A stretch of DNA of 34,162 nucleotides from Acinetobacter sp. CFCC 10889 (GTDB lineage: Bacteria; Pseudomonadota; Gammaproteobacteria; Pseudomonadales; Moraxellaceae): positions 1-34,162 of the forward strand of contig NZ_LQXQ01000042.1 of the NCBI RefSeq assembly GCF_003268395.1, read 5' to 3'. The stretch's first letter is position 1, and every line of letters begins with the position of its first letter. This document shows, one piece after another, positions 1 through 9,020 of this stretch. The notes beneath the pieces were generated by a model. That model saw nothing but the letters and a program-made list of their open reading frames with translations. It did not search any database and was not told the origin of the DNA. The position numbers and the translations under genes are program-made.

Positions 1-57
1 AGGGTAGGAGAGTTTCTTTGCCCTCATCCTAGCCTTCTCCCAAAGGGAGAAGGAACT
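1..57. repeat. Intergenic palindromic repeat and probable rpiA terminator
   Basis: A perfect 9-bp stem (CCTTCTCCC at 33-41, loop AAA, GGGAGAAGG at 45-53) lies ten bases past the rpiA stop, within a C/T-rich stretch. It would form on either strand. On the minus strand it would follow rpiA, but no long T run comes after it, so it may act as a processed 3' end or weak terminator. The sequence resembles short palindromes scattered between Acinetobacter genes. That resemblance is from memory and was not tested. Confidence 0.5.
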
Positions 58-66
58 TTCAACATA

Positions 67-738
67 TTAAACCGCAGTACGCTCTTCAATACCATTGTCA
101 GTCGCAACAACAGCAATATCCGCTTTATTAATCGCGAAAATACCGTTACATACTACACCCGGAATATCATTCAAGGTCTTTTCTAACTCTAATGCATTCA
201 AAATATTTAAATTGAATACATCCAAGATTACGTTGCCGTTATCCGTTACAACACCTTCACGGTAAACAGGATCACCACCGAGTGATACGATTTTACGCGC
301 TACAGCAGAACGTGCCATTGGAATCACTTCGACAGGAAGTGGAAATTCACGACCAAGTTGCTCAACCCATTTAGAGTCATCCACGATACAAACGAATTTT
401 TTTGCAATTGAAGCCACAATCTTTTCACGTGTTAAGGCAGCACCACCGCCTTTGATCATGTGCATGTGACGATCAATTTCATCTGCGCCATCGACATAAG
501 CATCTAAACCGCCTACATGGTTCATATCAACCACTTCAATACCCAATTTTTTCAAACGTTGTGCAGTTGCTTCAGAACTTGCCACCGCAGCTTCAAGTTG
601 TAGCTCAGGTAAAAGCTCAATGAGGAAGTTTACAGTACTGCCTGTACCGACCCCTAAAATGCCCCCTTTTGGTAAGTGTTTTAAAGCAGCTTTGGCTGCT
701 GCTTGTTTTTTCTCATCTTGGGTAGCATAAAGACTCAT
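67..738 (-). CDS. rpiA: Ribose-5-phosphate isomerase A
   Basis: RpiA interconverts ribose 5-phosphate and ribulose 5-phosphate in the cytosolic non-oxidative pentose phosphate pathway. The protein carries the family landmarks in order: [10 protein letters not shown] near residue 30 (phosphate loop), SSEAT, a YVDGADEID segment holding the catalytic acids, and [13 protein letters not shown] with the catalytic Lys. The reading frame is open upstream to 795, but the ATG at 738 has GAGAG a few bases before it and gives 223 residues, close to the 219 of E. coli RpiA, so I chose it. The gene is divergent from ilvA, with about 115 bp between the start codons for both promoters. Nothing is unusual about the coding sequence. 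Confidence 0.95.
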   Translation of the reverse strand: MSLYATQDEKKQAAAKAALKHLPKGGILGVGTGSTVNFLIELLPELQLEAAVASSEATAQRLKKLGIEVVDMNHVGGLDAYVDGADEIDRHMHMIKGGGAALTREKIVASIAKKFVCIVDDSKWVEQLGREFPLPVEVIPMARSAVARKIVSLGGDPVYREGVVTDNGNVILDVFNLNILNALELEKTLNDIPGVVCNGIFAINKADIAVVATDNGIEERTAV

Positions 739-853
739 GACATCTCTCAATAAATTTTCAAATTTCTGCACATTTCGCATAATTTTAAATCGCAAATGCG
801 CAGGGGTTTGTTACAATCAATGCTCATTTTAAACTGTTATATGGAAAATTAAC

Positions 854-2392
854 ATGCTGTCTCGTTTGGTTCGACAAATATTACAGGCAACGGTCTATGA
901 CGTTGCGATCGAAACCCCACTCGAAGCAGCGCCACGAATTAGTGAAAAACTAAACAACAACATTCGCTTCAAACGCGAAGACTTGCAACCTGTCTTTTCC
1001 TTCAAACTGCGCGGTGCCTATAACCGTATCAGTCAATTACCGAAATCTCAGTTGGAACGTGGCGTTATTACTGCTTCTGCGGGTAACCATGCACAAGGCG
1101 TGGCACTATCTGGTCAAAAGTTGGGTATTACCGCCATTATTGTGATGCCAAAGACGACGCCTGATATTAAAGTTCAAGCCGTAAAACGTTTGGGTGGTCA
1201 AGTTGTTCTACACGGCGATTCTTTTGATGTTGCCAATAAATACGCGATCCAATGTGCTGCTGACGAAGGTATGACTTTCATTCCACCCTATGACGATGAA
1301 TTGGTCATGGCAGGTCAAGGGACGATTGCCAATGAAATTTTACGTCAATGGCGTGATGTCGATTATGTATTCGTTGCTGTTGGTGGTGGTGGTTTAATCG
1401 CAGGTGTAGCCGCGTATTTAGGCGATGTTGCACCGCATGTCAAAGTCATTCCTGTGGAATATGATGAATCAGCATGTTTAAAAGCCGCTTTTGAGCAAAA
1501 TGAACGTGTGATTTTACCCACTGTTGGCTTATTTGCCGATGGTACAGCTGTTGCACAAATTGGTGAAAAACCATTTGAAGTCATTCAATTACAAAAATCA
1601 GATAACTCAGGTCCAATCGTTGAACGTGATGTTGTACTTGTGAATACTGATGAAATCTGTGCAGCAATCAAAGATACTTATGACGAATGTCGTAGCATCG
1701 TTGAACCATCGGGTGCAATGGCTTTGGCAGGGATTAAAAAATACGTTGCTGAACATGGTTTAGAAAATAAAAATATGGTGTCGATTGTTTGTGGTGCCAA
1801 CATGAACTTTGACCGTTTACGTTATATCGCAGAACGTACCGAACTTGGTGAACGTAAAGAAGCGATTTTTGCCGTGACCATTCCAGAAGAAAAAGGTTCA
1901 TTCCTCAACTTCTGTCGTGCCTTACAAGGTCGTAACATCACTGAATTTAACTACCGTGCGAGCAGTTCTTCTGCGGCACAAGTTTTTGTCGGTATTAGCT
2001 TAAAATCAGGTGACAAAGAACGTCATGACATTTATGAAGCGCTAAAAATGCATTATGACGTAGATGATTTATCTGATGATGAAGTGGCTAAACTCCATAT
2101 TCGTTATTTGATTGGCGGTCATGCAGACATTGAAAATGAACGTCTATTCCGTGTCGAATTCCCTGAGCGTCCAGGTGCATTACTGACTTTCTTGGAGCGT
2201 CTAGGACCAACACATAACATTACCCTGTTTCACTACCGTAACCACGGTGCTGCGGAAGGTCGTGTATTAGTGGGTTTAGATGCAGAAGATGCTCAGCAAA
2301 ATCCAGATGGTTTGGTTGAAACATTGGAAACGATCACTTATCCATATCAGGAAATTACCAATAACTTAGGTTATCAGCGTTTCTTAAAATAA
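854..2392 (+). CDS. ilvA: Threonine ammonia-lyase (deaminase), biosynthetic
   Basis: PLP-dependent enzyme that deaminates threonine to 2-oxobutyrate, the first committed step to isoleucine. The N-terminal fold-type II domain has the Schiff-base lysine in FSFKLRGAYN (Lys51), the SAGNHAQG substrate loop and the glycine-rich phosphate-binding VGGGGLIAG near residue 176. The C-terminal third contains two ACT-like repeats (starting near residues 335 and 430, with FPERPGALLTF in the second), the arrangement of the isoleucine-feedback-inhibited biosynthetic form rather than the short catabolic TdcB. At 512 residues it matches E. coli IlvA (514). No leader peptide or attenuator is visible in the short gap to rpiA. 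A hairpin terminator follows at 2421. Confidence 0.95.
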   Translation: MLSRLVRQILQATVYDVAIETPLEAAPRISEKLNNNIRFKREDLQPVFSFKLRGAYNRISQLPKSQLERGVITASAGNHAQGVALSGQKLGITAIIVMPKTTPDIKVQAVKRLGGQVVLHGDSFDVANKYAIQCAADEGMTFIPPYDDELVMAGQGTIANEILRQWRDVDYVFVAVGGGGLIAGVAAYLGDVAPHVKVIPVEYDESACLKAAFEQNERVILPTVGLFADGTAVAQIGEKPFEVIQLQKSDNSGPIVERDVVLVNTDEICAAIKDTYDECRSIVEPSGAMALAGIKKYVAEHGLENKNMVSIVCGANMNFDRLRYIAERTELGERKEAIFAVTIPEEKGSFLNFCRALQGRNITEFNYRASSSSAAQVFVGISLKSGDKERHDIYEALKMHYDVDDLSDDEVAKLHIRYLIGGHADIENERLFRVEFPERPGALLTFLERLGPTHNITLFHYRNHGAAEGRVLVGLDAEDAQQNPDGLVETLETITYPYQEITNNLGYQRFLK

Positions 2393-2420
2393 TGTTGATT
2401 TAAAATATTATTTTAGAATC

Positions 2421-2452
2421 AAAGCCAGTTTATATATCGTAGACTGGCTTTT
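2421..2452 (+). terminator. Terminator after ilvA
   Basis: Stem AAAGCCAGT (2421-2429) pairs with ACTGGCTTT (2443-2451) across a 13-nt loop, ending in a short T run 29 bp after the ilvA stop. Confidence 0.7.
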
Positions 2453-2945
2453 ACTCAAATATCATTACAATATTTTATTGCCTGAAAAATAAATCATCAT
2501 ATAATTCATAATATTACATTTATTCTAATTTTGAATTCTAAGCATTTGCTTTTGCCAATTCAGAAAATTTAGCAACCCCTCTAATTTATATATAGTTTAT
2601 AAAATGTGTAATTTAAGACCAATAGTACTTTAAAGCTAAATACCTAAGACACTAATCTAAGACTTTTTGTTGCTATATAAATGTAAAATTTATTATAAAA
2701 ATACATTAATTTTAGAACAATTACTTCACCATTTTTTAACCAAATAAAAAACTATTATTCATGTAAATAATTACACATAAGTTATTGATTCATTTTTATT
2801 TTATTTAACTTTAAGAATAAATCATCAATTTTGGTTATTTTATGAGAATTGTCCAATATATTTCATTATGTTACAACGCCTGCTGTTTTTAGAGTAATTA
2901 ATCTGTTTTTGTATTATTTACTCATTTGTTAATGATAATTCTTGG
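2453..2945. other. AT-rich non-coding region upstream of the FadL-type porin
   Basis: About 490 bp with no convincing reading frame and very high A+T. It must contain the porin promoter. A stretch near 2928-2946 (GTTAATGATAATTCTTGG) resembles half to two-thirds of a Fur box, but the match is weak. No RNA gene or strong hairpin was recognised. Confidence 0.4.
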
Positions 2946-2957
2946 ATGAAAAACCAC

Positions 2958-4403
2958 ATGCGTATGCAACCTAAATTCATCACTGTCGCCATTGCGTTGA
3001 TCAGTGCAGGTTCAGTCACCCCTACATTTGCACAAGGTTATGGTGTAAATGAACAAAGTATTTCTGCAATGGGCACAGCCTATGCAGGACGTGGGGCGCA
3101 TGTACAAGATGCATCGATCATTTATGGTAACCCTGCTGGAATCACTCAATTAGAACGTGCAGAAGTCAGTCAAAATGTAACTTTTGTGAAAGCATATTCA
3201 GATATTAAACATTCACAAGGTTCAGGCTTAGCACAAAATGGAACCAATGACGGTGACTTTGTCCCAGAAGTTGTTTTAGGTTCAAGCTATGCATCTGTGC
3301 CTTTAAATCATTTGGTAAATGGTTTATCTGCAGGGATTGGGTTATATGTCCCTTATGGGATCTCAAGTAATTATGAATCTAGCTTTCAAGGTTCTGTTTT
3401 TGGTGACAAAACCAAAGTTAAAGTCATCACTTTGCAACCCACTGTTGCTTATGAAATAAATCCAAAACTGTCTGTTGGTGTTGGTGCAAGCATTAACCGC
3501 ATGGATGGTGAAATTAACCAAAGTTTGACAGGTATAAGTGATCGTACAGGTCTTAAAGGTGAAGATTTCTCAGGTGGCTACAATCTTGGTTTATTACTAC
3601 ATCCAACGGATAAAACCCATGTAGGCTTAACTTACCACTCTAAAGTTGAATTTAAACTCAAAGATACTGCTTATATCAAAGATTTAAACCCTTTAGCGTT
3701 ATTGGCAAATCCTCAAGCTGCGGCATTGCTGAGTCAAAAGGGAATTGATCTATCAAAATTGCCTACGTTAAATCACTTAAATATGACATCACATGATGCA
3801 TCTCTCAAAGTGACAACGCCTGAAAGTGCTGAGTTTTCTGTGTCTTATCAAGCGACACCTGATTTAAACCTATTAGCAAGCGCAACATGGACTCGTTGGA
3901 GCCGTTTGGGAACTTTAAGTCCTGAAACAGGTTTTAGTGCAGATTTACTATTAGCACAAAATAGCCAATTGGCTGGATTATTAGGGCAAATGGCAACATC
4001 AGGCAAACTCAGCCCACAAGAAATTGCAGGCATTAAGCAAATGGTGAATGCACAATTGGGTGGTCAGCATGATGAAGTATTAAAGTTTAAAGATAACTGG
4101 ATGTTCAATGTTGGTGCTGAATATACTCTCAATCCACAATGGAAATTACGTGCAGGCTATGCATATGACCAAACCCCTGTAGATACAGCACATCGTACTG
4201 TACGTTTACCTTTAGGTAATCGTCATTTAGTCAGTGTGGGTGCAACCTACAATGCTACAACCAATACCTCTGTTGATGCAGGTTATATGTATATCTTTGA
4301 AAACACCGCACGTGTGCATCAAGAAAAAGCAGCTACAAGCTATTCAGCAGAATATCAAAACACAGCACATACTGTTGGCTTACAATTAAACCATCGTTTC
4401 TAA
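2958..4403 (+). CDS. FadL/OmpP1/TodX-family outer membrane transporter
   Basis: Predicted outer-membrane beta-barrel that takes up long-chain fatty acids or other hydrophobic compounds. The N-terminus has a signal peptide ending near TFA-QGYG. It is followed by the FadL N-terminal hatch region with YGNPAGI, which contains the conserved NPA motif. The remainder alternates short amphipathic strands and ends in NHRF, with a C-terminal aromatic typical of Bam-assembled barrels. The frame is open from ATG 2946, but ATG 2958 has GGATGA about 8 bases ahead, so I favour it; the start is uncertain. Its 481 residues are slightly longer than E. coli FadL. A substrate cannot be assigned from sequence, and no beta-oxidation gene is adjacent. 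Confidence 0.85.
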   Translation: MRMQPKFITVAIALISAGSVTPTFAQGYGVNEQSISAMGTAYAGRGAHVQDASIIYGNPAGITQLERAEVSQNVTFVKAYSDIKHSQGSGLAQNGTNDGDFVPEVVLGSSYASVPLNHLVNGLSAGIGLYVPYGISSNYESSFQGSVFGDKTKVKVITLQPTVAYEINPKLSVGVGASINRMDGEINQSLTGISDRTGLKGEDFSGGYNLGLLLHPTDKTHVGLTYHSKVEFKLKDTAYIKDLNPLALLANPQAAALLSQKGIDLSKLPTLNHLNMTSHDASLKVTTPESAEFSVSYQATPDLNLLASATWTRWSRLGTLSPETGFSADLLLAQNSQLAGLLGQMATSGKLSPQEIAGIKQMVNAQLGGQHDEVLKFKDNWMFNVGAEYTLNPQWKLRAGYAYDQTPVDTAHRTVRLPLGNRHLVSVGATYNATTNTSVDAGYMYIFENTARVHQEKAATSYSAEYQNTAHTVGLQLNHRF

Positions 4404-4454
4404 TTTAGCTATATACGATCATTTTCTTGATCATATTTTATTACATTTTTCCTT

Positions 4455-4493
4455 ATCATACAGGTATTTTCCATATCATACCTGTATGATTTT
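4455..4493 (+). terminator. 12-bp perfect inverted repeat after the FadL-type gene
   Basis: ATCATACAGGTA (4455-4466) is the exact reverse complement of TACCTGTATGAT (4479-4490), with a 12-nt loop and TTTTC after it. Most likely a terminator for the porin gene. The perfect arms and short T tract also allow an operator for ppk1, whose start is about 100 bp away. Confidence 0.5.
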
Positions 4494-4593
4494 CACACGA
4501 ATAATAAAATAATTTTTTATATTGATCAATGTAACATAACTGTCATATATTAATCTTAGTATGCCAAGCAAGCTCACCTAGACATTGAAAAAA

Positions 4594-6684
4594 ATGACGC
4601 AGATCATGCCCACTTTAGAAAATTTTCAACATAGTTCAGAAACTTATATTAATCGTGAAATCTCACTTTTAGAATTTCATAAACGTGTCTTAGCGCAAGC
4701 CAAAGATGAAAATCATCCCCTACTTGAGCGCTTAAATTTCCTGATTATTTTTTCACGTAATTTAGATGAGTTTTTTGAAATTCGCGTGGCAGGTTTAATT
4801 AAGCAATTGGACATGAACAGTATTACCACTTCGCCTGATGGCATCCCCAATGAAGTGATTATTCAACAAATTTCTGATATCGCCCATCAAGCCTTGGAAG
4901 AACAATATAAAATTTTAAATTATGATCTATTGCCGCAGTTACAAGGTTTTGGCGTTCGCTACATTCAGTTTGCAGATATTTTAGAAAAACATAAGGCGTG
5001 GATTAAAGATTATTTCTTTAAACAAGTACAACCTGTCGTGACTCCGATCAGCCTTGACCCTGCACATCCATTTCCAAGACTGGTCAATAAAAGTCTAAAT
5101 TTTATTGTTACCCTTGAGGGTAAAGATGCATTTGGTCGTCAAATTGAACTTGCGATTGTCCCTGCCCCTCGCTCATTGCCTCGTTTAGTCAAATTACCCA
5201 CTGAACTCACTGGTGGTGAAGAACATTACATTTTATTGTCTGCGATTATTCAACAACATATCAGTGATTTGTTCCCAGGTATGGTGGCAACTGGCTGTTA
5301 TCAATTTCGTGTCACACGTAATGCTGATTTGACATTGGCAGAAGATGTAGATGATTTGGCTGTAGCATTAAAAGATGAATTATCTTCTCGCCGTTTTGGT
5401 CGTGCAGTCCGTTTAGAAGTCACTAAAAATTGCCCAAATGATATCAGTCATTATTTGCTTGAGCAGTTCGATCTTGACCCAATGCACTTATATAAAGTTG
5501 ATGGTCCTGTCAATTTAGCGCGTTTGGTCACTAACTTCGATATTCCTGAATTACGTTTTAAGCCTTATCAAGCTGTGATTCCAAAAGCTTTACGTAGTGC
5601 TCCACAGATTTTTGAGGTGTTGAGTAAGCGCGACATTTTACTACATCATCCCTTTGATTCTTTTGCACCTGTCATTAATCTCTTAAAAGAAGCAGCCAAA
5701 GATCCTAATGTATTGGCGATTAAACAGACTTTATACCGCAGTGGTCCAGACTCCGAAATTGTGCAAGTCTTAGCAGAAGCCGCACGCAATGGTAAAGAAG
5801 TCACGGCGATCATTGAGCTACGTGCTCGTTTTGATGAAGAATCCAATATTACTGTCGCCAATATTTTGCAAGAAGCGGGTGCAGTTGTGGTGTATGGTAT
5901 TGTTGGTTATAAAACCCATGCCAAAATGATTTTAGTGGTACGCCGTGAAGCTGATAAATTAAAACGTTATGTACATTTAGGGACAGGAAATTACCATGCA
6001 GGTAATGCTAAAATGTACACCGATTATGGTTTAATGACGACAGATGCTGATATTTGTGAAGATGTGCATAAGATTTTCCAAGAACTCACGGGTATGGGAC
6101 GTATGGCAAAATCACAAAAATTATTTCATGCACCATTTACCTTACATGCACAACTTTTAAATTTGATTGAACAAGAAATAAAGCATGCTCAAGCAGGTTT
6201 ACCCGCACGTATTATTATTAAAGTCAATGCTTTAACTGAACCAAAACTCATCGCAGCCCTTTATAAGGCTTCACAAGCAGGCGTAAAAGTGGATTTAATC
6301 ATTCGTTCAATCTGCTGTTTGCGTCCACAAGTAAAAGGTTTATCGGAAAATATCATGGTACGTTCGATCGTTGGACGGTTTCTTGAACATACTCGTGTCT
6401 ATTATTTCCAAAATAATGACGATGCAAAATTATATTGTGGTAGTGCAGATTGGATGGGGCGTAATTTATTCTCCCGTGTCGAAACCTGTTTCCCGATTGA
6501 GGATAAAAAACTACGTAAACAAATTATTGATGATGGTTTACTCAACTATTTAAAAGACAATGTCCGCGCTTGGGAACTCGATGCTCATGCTCAATGGACT
6601 GCTTTAAAACCTGAAAATACAGAAACCTCTTTTATTGCTCAACAACATTTAATGGATCAACGAGTGATTAAAACCATTGCTTAA
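4594..6684 (+). CDS. ppk1: Polyphosphate kinase 1
   Basis: PPK1 reversibly polymerises the gamma-phosphate of ATP into inorganic polyphosphate and acts at the inner membrane. The protein opens with the family's [16 protein letters not shown] and contains both catalytic histidines of the phospholipase-D-like domains: THAKM (His442, equivalent to E. coli His435, the phosphorylated residue) and EHTRVYY (His599, equivalent to His592). Their spacing of 157 residues is identical to E. coli. About 696 residues is normal. The start is uncertain: TTG 4585, ATG 4594 and ATG 4606 are in frame and none has a good ribosome-binding site. No ppx gene is adjacent. The 3' end is unusual because a terminator stem overlaps the last codons. 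Confidence 0.95.
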   Translation: MTQIMPTLENFQHSSETYINREISLLEFHKRVLAQAKDENHPLLERLNFLIIFSRNLDEFFEIRVAGLIKQLDMNSITTSPDGIPNEVIIQQISDIAHQALEEQYKILNYDLLPQLQGFGVRYIQFADILEKHKAWIKDYFFKQVQPVVTPISLDPAHPFPRLVNKSLNFIVTLEGKDAFGRQIELAIVPAPRSLPRLVKLPTELTGGEEHYILLSAIIQQHISDLFPGMVATGCYQFRVTRNADLTLAEDVDDLAVALKDELSSRRFGRAVRLEVTKNCPNDISHYLLEQFDLDPMHLYKVDGPVNLARLVTNFDIPELRFKPYQAVIPKALRSAPQIFEVLSKRDILLHHPFDSFAPVINLLKEAAKDPNVLAIKQTLYRSGPDSEIVQVLAEAARNGKEVTAIIELRARFDEESNITVANILQEAGAVVVYGIVGYKTHAKMILVVRREADKLKRYVHLGTGNYHAGNAKMYTDYGLMTTDADICEDVHKIFQELTGMGRMAKSQKLFHAPFTLHAQLLNLIEQEIKHAQAGLPARIIIKVNALTEPKLIAALYKASQAGVKVDLIIRSICCLRPQVKGLSENIMVRSIVGRFLEHTRVYYFQNNDDAKLYCGSADWMGRNLFSRVETCFPIEDKKLRKQIIDDGLLNYLKDNVRAWELDAHAQWTALKPENTETSFIAQQHLMDQRVIKTIA

Positions 6685-6733
6685 TCACTCGTTTTAAGTC
6701 AAAAATGGTTTGCATTGGCTCAAACCATTTTAT
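6661..6733 (+). terminator. Two tandem terminators at the end of ppk1
   Basis: First stem: CGAGTGATTAA (6661-6671, inside the last ppk1 codons) with TTAATCACTCG (6681-6691), then TTTT. Second stem: AAAATGGTTTG (6702-6712) with CAAACCATTTT (6721-6731). Both arms are exact complements. They isolate ppk1 from the urate block. Confidence 0.75.
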
Positions 6734-6841
6734 TAACAATAATTTTATTTTAATCAAATATTTCCCCAAACACGTACAGCTTCAGGGATTTTTTCATTTT
6801 TAAATTGTATAGCATACTATTCTTTGGTCAATATTTACCTA

Positions 6842-6861
6842 TGATAATCATTATTCTCATT
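6842..6861. promoter_or_regulatory. Fur-box-like sequence upstream of puuE
   Basis: TGATAATCATTATTC matches the 7-1-7 Fur motif TGATAATNATTATCA at 13 of 15 positions, counting the free centre, and is followed by TCATT. It lies about 55 bp upstream of the sigma-54 GG and about 185 bp before the puuE start. Functional relevance is inferred only. Confidence 0.35.
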
Positions 6862-6913
6862 TCAAAATATTCTTAACATCCTACATCCACCTTTATATGC
6901 ACCTATCCAAAAA

Positions 6914-6930
6914 TTGGTATAATTATTGCT
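6914..6930 (+). promoter_or_regulatory. Sigma-54 promoter of puuE
   Basis: TTGGTATAATTATTGCT: GG at 6916-6917 and GC at 6928-6929 are separated by exactly 10 nt, and the -12 part TTGCT is consensus. The -24 part departs at TTGGTAT versus TTGGCAC. Predicted transcription start is near 6941, about 105 nt ahead of puuE. Confidence 0.6.
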
Positions 6931-7045
6931 TTAAAATAACAATTACTTTTTCTTTTGATCAGTGAGTCTATTTTAAAGCTTGATATTACTCAGATAAAAT
7001 TACTCCTCATCATATCTAGCAGACCTAACCACAAGGATATACACG

Positions 7046-8008
7046 GTGACAACGGCTTATTTACGCGGTCAAACCCTGATTGATGCTATTCAGGATGCCC
7101 CTTATTCACGAGATTTAATTGGCTATCATGGGCGTCCCCCAGTGGTACAGTGGCCGAATCAGGCACGCATCGCTGTCCAGTTTGTCCTGAATTATGAAGA
7201 AGGTGGCGAAAATCACGTCGAACATGGCGATGCAGGTTCTGAACAATTTCTATCCGATATTATTGGTGCAGCTAGTTTTCCTGAACGCCATATGTCAATG
7301 GATTCGATGTATGAATATGGCACTCGCGCAGGATTTTGGCGTATTCATGACGAATTTCAAAAACGTGGTTTACCGATGACAGTTTTTGGCGTGGGAATGG
7401 CACTAGTGCGTAACCCTTATATTGTCGATGCTATTCGTCAAGCCAATTATGATGTTGTGTCACATGGGCAACGCTGGTTGCATTATCAACATGTTGACCT
7501 TACCACCGAACGCCAACATATGGATCAAGCAATTAGTGTGCTTGAAGCATTATTCAATAAAACCCCAATTGGTTGGTACACAGGACGTGATAGTCCACGT
7601 ACACGCCAACTACTTGCCGAATTTCCACAAATTAAATATGACTGCGATTATTATGGCGATGACTTGCCCTTTTGGACAAAACTCACCTCAGAATCAGGTA
7701 TTACTCGACCACATTTAATTATTCCATATACGCTTGAAAGTAATGATATGAAATTTTGTTCCCCAGGCGGTTTTAATAGTGGTGAACAATTTTATCAATA
7801 TTTAAAAGATGCTTTTGATGTTTTATATGCAGAAGGCGAAACTGCATCTAAAATGTTATCTATAGGTATGCACTGTCGTATTTTAGGGCGCCCAGGGCGC
7901 TTTAAAGCACTACAACGCTTTTTAGATTATGTGCAATCTAAAGAAAAAGTCTGGATTTGTCGCCGTGCAGATATTGCCGAATATTGGTATAAAAATCACA
8001 TAGTATAA
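7046..8008 (+). CDS. puuE: Allantoinase of the PuuE (polysaccharide-deacetylase) family
   Basis: Hydrolyses allantoin to allantoate in the cytosol. The 320-residue protein belongs to the NodB/polysaccharide-deacetylase fold used by the PuuE allantoinase described in Pseudomonas fluorescens, not the dihydroorotase-like AllB. Supporting segments are LIGYHGRPP, VLNYEEGGENHVEHGD, YEYGTRAGFWRI, VVSHGQRWLHYQ, IGWYTGRDSPRTR and GMHCRILGRPGRF. The start is GTG, preceded by AAGGA at 7033-7037 with 8-nt spacing. It is transcribed alone: a sigma-54 element lies upstream and a strong terminator at 8025 separates it from uraD, which supplies its substrate. I see no truncation or unusual residues. Confidence 0.92.
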   Translation: MTTAYLRGQTLIDAIQDAPYSRDLIGYHGRPPVVQWPNQARIAVQFVLNYEEGGENHVEHGDAGSEQFLSDIIGAASFPERHMSMDSMYEYGTRAGFWRIHDEFQKRGLPMTVFGVGMALVRNPYIVDAIRQANYDVVSHGQRWLHYQHVDLTTERQHMDQAISVLEALFNKTPIGWYTGRDSPRTRQLLAEFPQIKYDCDYYGDDLPFWTKLTSESGITRPHLIIPYTLESNDMKFCSPGGFNSGEQFYQYLKDAFDVLYAEGETASKMLSIGMHCRILGRPGRFKALQRFLDYVQSKEKVWICRRADIAEYWYKNHIV

Positions 8009-8024
8009 TTTAACATTTATGATC

Positions 8025-8055
8025 AAAAAGAGTGCTTTAAATACACTCTTTTTTT
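8025..8055 (+). terminator. Terminator after puuE
   Basis: AAAAAGAGTG (8025-8034) pairs with CACTCTTTTT (8044-8053) across a 9-nt loop, with a continuing T run. It makes puuE a separate unit from uraD. Confidence 0.85.
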
Positions 8056-8090
8056 ATTTTTATACTCTTAATTTAATAACTTATTCAAAT

Positions 8091-8107
8091 TTGGCATCGT
8101 TATTGCA
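8091..8107 (+). promoter_or_regulatory. Sigma-54 promoter of uraD-uraH-permease
   Basis: TTGGCATCGTTATTGCA: GG at 8093-8094 and GC at 8105-8106 with exact 10-nt spacing. TTGGCA and TTGCA are consensus. Predicted start is near 8118, about 30 nt before the uraD ATG, so the leader is short. Confidence 0.75.
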
Positions 8108-8149
8108 GATTAAACTCTAAGATTTTTTGAATAGCTTTAGGTATGCATA

Positions 8150-8653
8150 ATGCGACTTTCGGAATTTAATCAGAGCCAAAATGGCGAGGTCAATACACTA
8201 CTCAAACATTGTGTACATATCGAACGTTGGGCTCATGACATTTTACAACAGCGCCCCTTTGCATCGAAAGAAATACTGTTACAAAGTGCACATCGACATG
8301 CCACCACATGGACATGGGATGAAATTCTCGCTGCCCTGAATACACACCCTCGTATTGGTGAAAAAAAAGCACAAGCAGAACTCTCTACAAAAGAACAGAG
8401 GTTCTCTGACCGTGAACAAGCAGCAGTCATGCAAGACTCGGCGACTCAACAAGCACTTTTTCAAGGCAATGTTAGCTATGAAAAAAAATTCGGTTTCATC
8501 TTTTTAATTAAAGCTTCTGGTTTAAATAGCGAAGAAATTCTCACGGCTCTTAATTATCGTCTAAGCAATGACTTTGACAGTGAAAAACGCATTGTACATC
8601 AACAACTTTTGGAAATCGCACAACTTCGTCTTGCTCAGGAGATTCAAGCATGA
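8150..8653 (+). CDS. uraD: 2-oxo-4-hydroxy-4-carboxy-5-ureidoimidazoline (OHCU) decarboxylase
   Basis: Decarboxylates OHCU to S-allantoin, the third step of urate oxidation. The 167-residue protein has the family's catalytic-histidine segment HPRIGEK (near residue 67) followed by the EQ-rich helix (SDREQAAVMQ), then KKFGFIFLIKASG with the substrate-binding region. The length is typical of stand-alone bacterial UraD. Its stop overlaps the uraH start (ATGA, 8650-8653), indicating translational coupling to the enzyme that makes its unstable substrate. First gene of a three-gene unit driven by the sigma-54 element at 8091. Confidence 0.93.
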   Translation: MRLSEFNQSQNGEVNTLLKHCVHIERWAHDILQQRPFASKEILLQSAHRHATTWTWDEILAALNTHPRIGEKKAQAELSTKEQRFSDREQAAVMQDSATQQALFQGNVSYEKKFGFIFLIKASGLNSEEILTALNYRLSNDFDSEKRIVHQQLLEIAQLRLAQEIQA

Positions 8654-8967
8654 TCAGTACCCATATTCTTGATACCCATTTGGGCAAGCCTGCTGCCAAT
8701 GTCAAAGTGAAATTATATGCCGAGCAAAATTACCTTGCTGAAGCCTATACCAATGCAGATGGTCGTGTTTCTGCATTTGATGTGATGGATTTAACCGCAG
8801 GTGTCTATGCGCTTGAATTTGATGTTGGGGCTTATTTTCAAGACAAAAATACCGCTACATTTTTTCCTAAAGCCGTGATTCATTTTCAGGTACACGACAT
8901 CAGCCAACATTATCACATTCCATTATTGATCAGTCCTTTTGCCTACTCAACTTATCGTGGTAGCTAA
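8650..8967 (+). CDS. uraH: 5-hydroxyisourate hydrolase (transthyretin-like)
   Basis: Hydrolyses 5-hydroxyisourate to OHCU, the step between HpxO and UraD. The 105-residue protein starts with ISTHILDTHLGKPA, which holds the N-terminal active-site His, and ends in the diagnostic C-terminal tetrapeptide YRGS of transthyretin-related HIU hydrolases. No signal peptide is present, so it is cytosolic. AGGAG lies just ahead of the ATG, inside uraD. The 4-base overlap with uraD and the permease 53 bp downstream indicate one operon. Confidence 0.95.
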   Translation: MISTHILDTHLGKPAANVKVKLYAEQNYLAEAYTNADGRVSAFDVMDLTAGVYALEFDVGAYFQDKNTATFFPKAVIHFQVHDISQHYHIPLLISPFAYSTYRGS

Positions 8968-9020
8968 GCCAATCATTTATAAATCAGTCTTTTATCGTTT
9001 AGATTCAACAGGGGAATACA

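Larger units (their letters stand above)
6734..7045. other. Upstream region of puuE
   Basis: About 310 bp without a gene. It contains a Fur-box-like sequence at 6842-6861 and a -24/-12 sigma-54 element at 6914-6930, listed separately. The stretch between them and the rest show nothing else I can name. Confidence 0.5.

Noticed and set aside
7888..7900. GCGCCC-A-GGGCGC hairpin inside puuE
   Set aside because: It falls in codons for the conserved ILGRPGRF segment, with no T run. Most likely a coincidence of codon choice.
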